Notes under the pieces: generated by a model
What the model was told of the DNA's origin: nothing
Database searches by the model: none
What the model saw: the letters and a program-made list of their open reading frames with translations, nothing else
Assembly (NCBI GenBank): GCA_019059635.1
Contig: JAGVRJ010000001.1
Coordinates: 434,001-498,000, forward strand
Source: Proales similis
Lineage: Eukaryota > Rotifera > Eurotatoria > Ploima > Proalidae
Reading direction: 5' to 3'
DNA: 64,000 nucleotides
Program-made: the position numbers and the translations under genes
Part shown: piece by piece, positions 23,912 through 37,814 of the stretch
Position numbering within the stretch: position 1 is the stretch's first letter
Layout of the letters: every line of letters starts with the position of its first letter

Positions 23912-26900
23912 TCACGGCCTCTTCCTGGCATTAAAGCGATTGTTGCTTTTCATGTAGTTGCTGTGAGACGAAGTCGAGTTTCGGCTCGTCCGTCTCAGGC
24001 CCCTTGAATTGGTGCCGGAGGCGACATGAGCTCCCATTGAACCGAGGCCAGCGCTGTTGCCGCCGTTAGCGGCAGCGCCCGTTCCACAGTGAAACGTCTG
24101 AGAGTTTAGCGAGTAGTGAGAGTAAAAGCTCGACATGTCGGGCATTGCTTGCGCAAGGCTCTGGTAACACACTGAACTGCCCTGATAATTCATGCTTTGA
24201 CTGGGAGCGTGAAAATCGCCGACGCAACCTTGACCGCTGTTGGCATTGTTTCTTGGCGCGCGTCTGTTGGTCGCTGCGTGGTTTTTCATGCCTGTGCCGT
24301 TCCAGCTTGAGTTGCTGTTGGTGCGTGACATTGAGTAGCTCTTCCAACCAGGAGTGCCTGCCGATCCAGCCAGTTCGTTCAGATTGGACAACGAGAACTG
24401 CTGGTGTACTGATGAGCCCTTGGCATCTAGAGCACCGGAGCCAACATGAGGCGCTCCGCGAGGGCTATGACGCCACGGTGCAGACAACGTGCTTCCGTCT
24501 TGTTTGTGATTACGGCCTGGACGAGCGGACCTGAACTCCCGTCTGAACGTGCCCGCAGCTGCTCGGCTGTCGTAGGCACCAGACCACTGATTCGGTCGGA
24601 ACTTATTGAAACCGCTGCTCTGGCTGTTGTTGTGCTTTCCGCTGCTGTTCATCTCGTCGCGTGATTGCAAATCACAGCGATCGTGTAAATGTGGATGGTT
24701 GCGCTGATTTGTCGGATGGTGTTGATGATCGTGGCCACCTGGTTGCGGGTGGCCGGTGTGAAAATGAGCGTTTGAAGACTTGGAGCCGTGAGCGGGCATC
24801 AGAGGCTGTGGAACGTTGTTGCCAGTCTGATGATGGCCGTCGGCAGATGGTACGCTCGGCGGCTGATTGTCTTGGCTTGCACTGGACCGGTCGCGGCCAC
24901 GAGTCAGCTCAAAGCATTTTGTTTCAGTTTCGATTGAGGAGAGCGCCAGCGAGCAGGCCGATGAGGTCTCAATCGACAACAAGGATTTTATGCTGTTCAT
25001 TGAACGCAGCGAGCCGATCGACGAGCTCGACACAGACGGATTGTTTATCAGAGTGGACGAGTTGGCGGCTGAGGGCGACGAGGCGTTCGAAGAGAGAAGC
25101 ATGGACGGCGACAGAGAAGAAGAGGAGAAGACCGACGAATTGGACGAGGTCGAGAGCGGATTAGAGCAGCGTCGTTTCTGATCGCTCGAGCCCGTGTCCA
25201 CATTTATCGGCTTGATGTTACTCTGAACAAACAATTTGTGTTCTGGCAACCCACAGTCTACTGCCTCTTGGTTTTGATTCTCTTTGCAGTTGTGCGCCTG
25301 GTCAATGATGGCGTCTTGATTCGCCTCTTTGCAGCCGTCCGCAGTCGCAAGTCGTCGCCTTTCCAGCTTCACCAGCAGCTTGACCAAATCTGCGGCCGTC
25401 TGATCGCATTTTGTCTCATTGAACTTTTTCAGTACTTGGTCTGTTTCGAGGATTAGAAGCGAAGCGTTCTCCACTATTTTCAGCGCCTGCTCACTCGAGC
25501 CCAGGTCGGCGTCTTGTCTGTTCAATCTGAGCATGTTCTTGGCCTTTTCCAACTTCATCGACTGCATGCTTTGCTGAATTTCTTTGAGTAGTGAGCCAAC
25601 ATCTTCCGTATTGTGCACACCATTGCTGGCGCTCTCCAACGTGACCAGTGAATGATTTAGCTCCGGTTTGCTCGCCTCCTCTTCTTCGTTGTCCTCCTTC
25701 TTGATGACACTGCTCGGCTCACTCAAGTGGTCACTCGGTTGCTTGAAGTCCTTTTCCGGCCGCGTCAGACTTGATTCAGTCGACTCGTTATCAAGTGAAT
25801 CGACTTGAGCCAAAAGAGTGCCAGTGCTTGATTGAGCTGGCGTTTGCTGGAACGAGAGATCGGCCGAACAAGCTCGAGAGACCTGTTGGTCAACGGCTTC
25901 TTGTGGCAGACTCAGCGGCGGCGTTGCTTGGCTGGCTTTGGTCCGAACAAGGTCGTACTGGAGCCAGGGCATGTAGCCGATTGATCTGAACGCGTCTCTG
26001 GTGAACACTTCGAGGTCTTTGTTCAAGTTGAACGTCCACCACATCCAGTAGAGGATGAAATTGTCCAGAATGGGATAGTTCTTTATGAGCATGAGTAGTT
26101 TGTTGGAGGGCAGCGCTTCGATGAAATATTTCAATGTAAACATCCAGTGGAAATCGATTATCCAGTTTGTCCACTTGCGAATGAACTTCTTGAACGGCAT
26201 GCCCGCTTGCGCGTGGCTGAACTCGGCCAGAGCTTTCAAATTGTTCTCGTTGCGTAGCTTGGCCTGGTAGTTGTTCATGGCGTCGAGCGGATCGCAGTTC
26301 AGCTGCTCTGGCTGAAAATACTCGTCGATCGGCTCGTCGAGCATCTTGCAGACAACTTGTTCGTCTTGCTCGCTCACTGTCACCGGGTACTTGACGAACG
26401 GCGACGAGCCGGCGAAAAAGTAGACCGGGTTCATCTGAAAGTTGTCGCGGATGAAGTATTTGCGGTGAAAGTCGGGACATTCCTGCGTGCGAAAGTATTT
26501 TTTTTTTGAAAATGCAAACAAGAGGAAGGAAACGACTTGAACAAGGCCAAACACTCACATGCCCGTAGTGTCCCTGCTTGGCGCACTGGTAGCAGTAGAC
26601 TGGCTTCTTGCTGGTCGAAGTGTCCACGAACGGCGTCTGACTGAATGTCGACTTGAGTTAAAATCAAATTCAAATAATTGGCCGCAAAACTCAAGTTCGT
26701 TTGAAGTAACTCACAATTCGATCAAACTGGCGCCACTGATCAGGGCATCTCTGCACGAAGCAAATTGAAAAGCAAGCAGCTGGTGACTAATCGAGCGATT
26801 CGCGAACCCACCTCAGTTCGGTGTCCGTAGCGATGGCACTTGAAGCAAAGTGTTCGCGAGACTTTTTCTATGTTCGGGCACATGTGGTTCCAGTGGCCGA

Positions 26901-27961
26901 ACTGACGGCAAAAGCTGCACGCAATGAACGGACAGAGACCAACCTCGGCCGGATGTCCCAGTTGGCCGCAAACGTGACATCTGCAAGCGCCGTTTTTCAG
27001 CTCCTAAACGCCGGTTCGTCAATCAGCGACTCTGCTCAGCTGCTCTGGCCTCAATGCTGGCCAATCAGCTTTTGTGGCCAACCAACTTACCACGTTGTAG
27101 AGCTTGAACGCCAACTCTTTGATGGCGCAAGTGTGCGATAAATGGCCGTAGAGCTTGCACAGCTCGCAGCGCACGCGCGGCACTCGTTTCTGGCCAATGT
27201 CGCCTGCGAGAAAATAGACAAATCGGGAGCAATCAGGAGCTGAGCAGCGCCAAGTCACACTCACCGTGCGGAAATGTGGGGTACACGAATCCGTGACACT
27301 TGTTTCTATCGATCCAGTATTGGACTTTGGGGTTGGTGAGCATTTCGCGGATCTGCTCGCTCTTTATGTTGAGGACACACCGAACGAAATACTCAAACGT
27401 TTCAATGTTGTGAAAGTAGAGCGGAGCCATTTTGAGCTCATTGAACAAACTGTGCCCGTCGTGGTCGAGAGGAGCGGCCGCACTCGGTGACGTCTCCTTG
27501 ACTTCTGTCCGAAATCGACTCAAGCTAGAGCGTGGCACGCTTCGCAAGTGAGCTAGTTTACCGCTTTGCTGCTGACCATCGTCGCCACTCGAGACGTTCT
27601 GCACACGCACTTCGGTGTTGAAATCGCAAATACTGTGCTCGGACTTGAGGCTGCTTTCTGCGTTTTGAGTCGCAATACGCAACTGAGGCATTGAATGCGA
27701 ATAGGAGTCAACGTTGAAGCTGCATACTCTGGACTCTTGCTGTTTGCTTTTAGTAAGGCCGCTCGATTCGGCGATCGGCGTCTGCTCGCCAGCGTCCTCG
27801 ATCCGCATCTTGTACGAGCTGTAATCGTTCGAGTCGCCTGTGCTGCCTGAGCCGAGCAGGAACTTGACGTTGGCTCCTCTACAGCTGTTTGTGGGCGTTT
27901 TGCACTCATCCTCTTGCGTTTGACTCGGCTCCTCCCTGCAGTCGCGGCCGCTCTTGTTCAT
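23912..27961 (-). CDS. ZCCHC7-like zinc-knuckle protein (TRAMP / Air1-2 family)
   Basis: Nuclear RNA-surveillance cofactor type. Six exons on the minus strand: 27961-27265, 27203-27091, 27003-26812, 26750-26715, 26636-26559, 26482-23912; 1228 aa. Seen: CCHC knuckles in series (CELCKLYGHLSHTC, CHVCGQLGHPAEVGLC, CSFCRQFGHWNHMC, CFKCHRYGHRTERC, CYQCAKQGHYGHEC), with PDQWRQF between the last two as in ZCCHC7/Air proteins. Each knuckle is interrupted by or adjacent to a short intron. The last exon encodes about 857 residues: a folded-looking Trp/Phe-rich segment (MPFKKFIRKWTNWIIDFHWM) and then a long Ser/Asn/His/Gly-rich tail. That tail makes the protein about twice the usual ZCCHC7 length. Confidence 0.85.
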
Positions 27962-28481
27962 TCTTTCTCTGTCGGCTCTTTAATCAGTCAAGCGCTTTTT
28001 GTAATTTGTTGGTCTCGTTTGAATTGCAAGCCGCCAATCGAATGCTAGCAGTAGCGCATTGCTTTCTTAAAACCGATTTCTGAACAAAAAACTAACCACC
28101 AACAAACAAACTCGAAAGCGAATCGATGTCTGCTCGTTTGCCTGGTTTTATCTTTAAAAGAAAAGAGACGCAATTTTAGCCGACTTTGAATCTTTATGCT
28201 TTTCGATTCGACTTTGTCTCGCTCGACGCACACAGACGTTTAAGCAACAGTTTTATTCATTCGGTCGGTCATTGCGCTTACATGACGAGAGAAAGCACGC
28301 AGTCGGCTCTCGACCCTCATCTGTCTGATCCGCTCTACCTAGCTTCTATTCTCATCAGGCCGTCAACTTGCTTGAACCCAGCTCGCTCGATCTGAATCTC
28401 GCGTTCATCATTCACTTTCAACAATCAAGTTCGACGTTTATTTACAAAAATATAAAAGCAAACAATCCACGGGCCGCCTGT
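27962..28481. other. Intergenic between ZCCHC7-like gene and ERG channel
   Basis: Promoter side of the ZCCHC7-like gene and 3' flank of the channel gene, both on the minus strand. The reverse complement of AATAAA lies near 28440 (GTTTATTT), about 40 bp past the channel stop. No ORF supported. Confidence 0.4.
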
Positions 28482-32702
<4,221 letters not shown>

Positions 32703-34721
32703 TCTAAAAACCAGAGCGGACCATTCGGCGGTTAGAAAGTTGATAAACGTGAGCAGTGGAGCTGATCGAATTCCCAACTAGAAAGGTGCTTTGCCCCCCC
32801 AATCACAAAGCTTAGCTGGTCGCTACAGAGAAAAATGATGATAAATAGCTGCATCGCCAAATCTCAGGCTACAATTGCCGAAATTATACGACTGCTGCCG
32901 CTACAGTTGGCTCTGTATATTGATACTAGAAAGTAGAGGAAAGGAAGACGCGATGATGATGATGGCGGAGATGTTGCGTGTGAACTGATCGCTTGTGCAA
33001 AATTACCGCACTGAGGCCCACAAGCGCCGCTAATAGTGATCAGCGGTAAGCAAACACTTTATCGAGTGAGAAAAGTCAATAAAAGAGCGGTGGCGGTTCG
33101 ATCCGTTCTTAATCTTGTGGCAACCTTTCCATCGCCTTTTCTAGCTCTCGTTTCTACATACACACACACACACTCACACACAAACAGAAACAAAACATTC
33201 GACTGCCAAACTAACAAGCTTGAAATTGGGCGCCGCTCATTTATAATTAGGCCTATTTGGGAACGCAGCCGAAAAGTCATTGAATCGAAAGAGCTTTAAA
33301 ACAAGCGTTATTCTATGTTCTTCTGATGCAGTCTTATCCAGGATGGTAATCACAATGCCGCTGCAGTCGATGATGAAGACGATGATGGTGATAATAATGA
33401 TGGTAATCATGATGATGATGATGCCGATGCCTCAAGTGTTTGCTTGCTGCCTCCCGAAATTAAACACAAATATAGATGAGGAGCGCATAATGGTTGGTTG
33501 CCCGACTTGCTTAGGCGTTCCCTTGGCCATCGTCTTCTTTTCCATTTTCTTCTATCTGTTTAATCATGTCATTCTGCGCTCCATTCTCGGCTCCCTCTTT
33601 TCACTCTGCCTCTCATTCATGAATCTTATCGGGCCCCGATGGGGGGAAGTTTGCGCGCTTCTTTTGAAAGCGCCTTTTCGATGCAAATAGGCGAACGAGC
33701 GCCGAGCGGCAGTTTAATGCGTCGTCTATTGAACAAAATGATGATCATAAAAGCGAGCGAGCCCACTCAACTCCGCTCTAATCGATTTTGCTTCTTCTCT
33801 CTGCTTATCGACTAGTTGCATCTCGGCCTGCCTGCTTGCCTGGTGCTTCTATTTGCAGCCGTGTTTACTTGCACAAATAGACACGACTTGCGAGAATAAG
33901 AACGACAAAGCAGTGAACGAGAAGGAGAAGGGGGCGGAGCGAATGACATTACTGCTCGTTGTCTGGCTCGCGAAAATCGAAAATCTGTGCATCTGAGGAG
34001 GCATCATATTTGATTCTCCTTATTGACTTGTTTCAAGTGACTTTTACCGCGAAGGTAACCATGACCGAACGTGATTTCAATCTCCAGAGCCTTGAAACTC
34101 AGACGCAGTGCAACTCATCGATCGCATTTGCTGCTTAATTATGAGCGAGTACAAGCGAAACAGAACAAAAAAACAGCCATTATCGATTCGACCATAATAT
34201 TCATATTCAAATAAACGAAATTTCATTTCCACTCCCGTTGAGCGATATTGCACAAGCCGATAGTCAACTCTGTGTGATTATGAAGCAGTCGCTGGATTGG
34301 CACAAATTCACTTAGACCGTCAACTATCCTGCTCTCTCTCTCTCTTGCCCCTCTCAATCCTCTTCGTTTCTCTCTGTTTTCCTTCCGCTTCTGGTTACTT
34401 TTCTAGCGGAAGGCAGCACCGATGGTTCGAGCTGGCTTCAACTCCGAGATCGAGACCAAGCTGCAACGAGCAAATAAAACGATAAAAAAAAAATCTCTCT
34501 AACTTATCTCTCTAACTTAAAGATAAAGACAAATGAAAAGACAATTAATGTCTCATTGAATTAAGTCATGAAGCAAAAAGTAAATAATTGAGACTTGGTC
34601 TAGGCGGTACATACTCAAAGAATTTGCGTTACAAGGGCCTTAAGCTGCAAGACCTAGTCTGATTGTAGCCTTAATTTTCGCATTTCTTCTTCTCATCTAG
34701 ACTAAGAAGCAGACAAGAAAA
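32703..34721. other. Gene-free stretch upstream of ERG channel
   Basis: About 2 kb without a supported ORF; likely 5' regulatory DNA of the channel. It holds (CA)n at 33157-33183, an ATG/GAT triplet-rich run at 33368-33428 and a CT run near 34331. A polypyrimidine-AG ending at 34700 could be a splice acceptor for the EGF-domain gene that follows. Confidence 0.4.
33368..33428. repeat. GAT/ATG triplet-rich repeat
   Basis: Imperfect GATGAT/GGTAAT triplets, non-coding. Confidence 0.75.
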
Positions 34722-35108
34722 ATGCCTATAATGTCACACTGGACTTGCGACCCAAGGCTGCTTGACAACGGAAACTTCCAAGCCTGTCTAAACGGAGGCG
34801 TATGCGAGCTTGTTGCTGGCCGTATTGAAATGACAAAATGCATGTGCAAGGAGGTCTGAATTCTTCTTAAACCTTTAAAACGTTTTCTTCTTTAATTTTC
34901 AATCAAACTAAAGTCTTTTTCGGGAGAGTTCTGCCAGTGGGACGACAGCTTCTTCATGGCCAACGGCTTCAAGATCTTGCTCATCATCTTTGTCTTGATC
35001 TTCATTTGGGCATTCTACTTCTTAATGCGGCACACAGGCAGAAGGCAGATGATGCCCAAGGCGAGAAACAATGAAAAGATCAGAAAGGCGATTCTGAGCG
35101 CCGCCTAA
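34722..35108 (+). CDS. Small single-EGF-domain transmembrane protein (possible EGFR ligand)
   Basis: Two exons, 34722-34853 and 34914-35108, 108 aa as modelled. Seen: six cysteines at residues 9, 22, 28, 40, 42 and 51 in EGF order (ACLNGGVC, KCMC, SFSGEFC), one membrane segment at about 60-80 (FKILLIIFVLIFIWAFYFLM), then a short basic cytoplasmic tail. One EGF domain close to a single membrane span is the layout of TGF-alpha/Spitz-type ligands. The model has no signal peptide. A good acceptor at 34700 keeps the frame open upstream (TKKQTRK before the Met), so an upstream exon with a signal peptide is likely. Too short for the ORF list but clear by splice joining. Confidence 0.72.
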
Positions 35109-35666
35109 GCTTAAAAGCTCATTCGATGCACTCAATCGCTCTATTTACTCCCAAATGAGTTGATTCACCCTGACAATCGCAATTTATAATAAATCGAAAT
35201 CTAAACGTGCCCAGCTCGATTTGATGATGATTGGTAATGATGATCATGGTCATCGCCAATTAATTGATTCAAATTATTTAAATATTTTTAATTATTTTTA
35301 TTACTGTCCCAAGGACACTCGTACTTACAAAAATAAAATCGAAGAAGAACAACAAGCTTTATTTTGACCATTCCTCTTTCCATAGCCCCGTCCCCAAGAG
35401 ACCAACGTTAACTTGTTCTGCACTCCATATTAGAAAAAAAAGAGGCGTCAGTGGCAAAAATGTTTCATTAGTGGCACAGCTTGATGAATCATAATTTAGC
35501 AAAACCAAATCAAATGGTTCAAAGATAAGGCAATTTAGATCATGACGGAACGAAGAAAATACATAGTCAAGATAATCTAATGACGAAACTAAAGATTTAT
35601 CGCGCACACAGGTTTTATGAGAACCCGAGTTTGGTGGGAGTCAGTCAGATAGTAGAGCCGTGGAAC
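35109..35666. other. Convergent flank between EGF gene and ZnT gene
   Basis: AT-rich, with AATAAA near 35189 (plus) and near 35332. No coding signal seen. Confidence 0.4.
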
Positions 35667-37128
35667 TTAGTGGCTATGTCCGCAATCGTGCGAATGTGCT
35701 GAATGAACTGGATGCCGGTGATCGGAGGATGGCTCGTCTTCTCTTAGTGAACACTGATCTTGACCAATTTGGCCTATGCTCAGCTCTGGCTGAATGATCG
35801 CCTGCTTGATCAAATAGTTCTGGCAGAGATGCGCTTCTAGACTTTTGATTACTCGCGCAGTTGTGAATTTGAACTGCTTGTTGTCGAGCTCCTCTTGACT
35901 AATTCTAACTTTAACGTGCATCGATACGCACAAATTGAACGGAGTCCATTCGTAAATACAAAACTCGTGAATACTCTCAATCGACGGATCGAGCGCTTCA
36001 AGCTCACTCTTGAGACTCTCAATGTCGACGTGATCGGGAAGGGCCAACAACAGCAATCGACTGGAGGCCACAAGTACGATGCCAAAATAAACGATAAATA
36101 GCAGAGAAATGAAGAAGGCCGACAATGGATCGATGTTGACGAACAGAAACTCGGTAAAGCCAAGATAATGAGCTCGGTCGACTGCAGCCGAGTCTGTTTG
36201 ATTGAGGTGACTGCTGTTCGAGCTCAATTGATGATGTGAGTGCATTTCAAGATGATTTGACAGGGTGATCGCTTCGAGAAGAGCGCCTCCGATGGGCACA
36301 AAGAACACGAGCAGAAACAGAAATATGTTGTTTGCCTGGACGATGTCGCTCGCTGCACAGTTTCACAGTTTGATTCGGTTTTAGCCAACGAAATGAATTA
36401 ATATTTTCAACTCACGTATGATGTGATGAGGCTTTGAAGATGAATAAAGCGTCAATTTGCTGTTGGTCTGCGAGGCAAGTCCTCGAATGGTCGACCTTCT
36501 AACTCGAGTGGCTATTTGTGCTTTAGCATGAGAACGCACTGACAACGGACCAATTGGCTAAACATTGGCCTACCCAGAATTATAGCCAGTAAGAGCAAGT
36601 CGCCGATCAGAGTGTAAAACGCCGTTCTCATCATCAGCAGAGTATTTTGCTCTTGCATGTCGTGTCCATGAATATGGTGAACATCGTCATGCTCTTCCAC
36701 GCCCTTCCCGTCATGAGGCCTATGAACTGACACGGATGTTTAGCTCGAACAGATCAAGACCAACCAGAGCCGGTTGAGACACACACACTCACTTGCGATG
36801 CCTTGAAGAGATTTAATCGAAAAGGAGAACGAAATGGCACAAACTGCAGTGCACGAGACCAAGTCGACCAAAACGCCTAGACGCGAAACGTTGCTGAATT
36901 TCTTGAAAATAAATCAATTAAAGGCAAAATATGGGCAATTGACGCAGTTATTGAATAACAAACCCCAAGACAACATTTGACGCCCAGCATGCTTGCAAGC
37001 GAAAAGTGAAACAGAGCGACCAGATTGATGACGGCCGAGTGGCACTGCTGAGCAATCACAAAGTTGACCACCATGGTCAGCCAAGACAGAACAAAGCCCA
37101 TCAGTAACAAGGCGTTTGTCCGCTTCAT
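35667..37128 (-). CDS. Cation diffusion facilitator (SLC30/ZnT) with altered metal ligands
   Basis: Membrane protein of the zinc-proton exchanger family. Five exons on the minus strand: 37128-36964, 36901-36793, 36726-36574, 36467-36416, 36348-35667; 386 aa. Seen: six likely membrane spans; a histidine-rich loop between TM4 and TM5 (HDDVHHIHGHD); a TM6 and C-terminal domain pattern typical of ZnTs (LALPDHVDIESLKSELEALD, then IHEFCIYEWTPFNLCVSMHV); and a His-rich tail (SAHSHDCGHSH). In working ZnTs TM2 and TM5 each supply HxxxD. Here TM2 reads H41-FSL-A45 and TM5 reads T130-LIG-D134, so two of the four zinc ligands are replaced. It may act as a partner subunit, as ZnT6 does. The 52-bp exon 4 is the weakest join. 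Confidence 0.82.
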
Positions 37129-37814
37129 GGCTTTTGAATGTTGCAAATTGCACCGGGATAAGTTGCGCGTATACTTCTGAGCTGCTTTTCTCTCGTGCGT
37201 TTAAATTCTTATGCTTTTGCGAATCTATGCCGGGTATATATATCATAATCATAAAACTCGCCTATTATGCCGAGCGATCAACTGACTTGGGCCTTTGAAA
37301 TCTGCTCTCGCCAAGAACCTCGAGTGCATTCAAAACAAGAGCCGGCGTTTCGCTCGAGGTTTATACGAGCCATTCACTTATCATTTTGGCATATTCAATC
37401 GAAAACATGTACTTTGCATAGGTAAAGAGGCTTAAATCAAGCAGGGAGAATATAAATTAAGAATTAAACTTTTTAAACTTGATGGGAAAGCTTGACAAAA
37501 CCAACTTGAAATGGGAAAAAATGTAAAGGGAAAAAAAGAGAAAGTTTGACTGTGCATTGATGGCCTCAAGAAAGGCAAATGCAATAAAAATGGGAAATAG
37601 GAGCAACGTAGCAAGATAAAACACCTAAAGTTGGAAAGCTTAAAAAACAACAACAACAAGCAATTGACTAACAGGCCAAAGTCTGCATAATTATCCAAGA
37701 AAAAGGCATAAACCAAAATCGTACGATTCTGATCTCTAGCGAAAAGAAATGGAAAGCAAGAAAAAATGAGCAGAAAGAATATTAAAAGAAAAATCGAAAA
37801 AAATTTGAAGAAAA
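37129..37814. other. AT-rich divergent promoter region, ZnT / GBA2
   Basis: Between divergent starts at 37128 (minus) and 37815 (plus). Contains a minus-strand TATA (37233). A long minus-strand open frame at 37432-37899 reads almost only Phe/Leu/Ser, as AT-rich antisense DNA does, and overlaps GBA2 exon 1; not called. Confidence 0.45.
37233..37241 (-). promoter_or_regulatory. TATA box of the ZnT gene
   Basis: TATATATA on the minus strand about 105 bp before the ATG at 37128. Confidence 0.45.
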
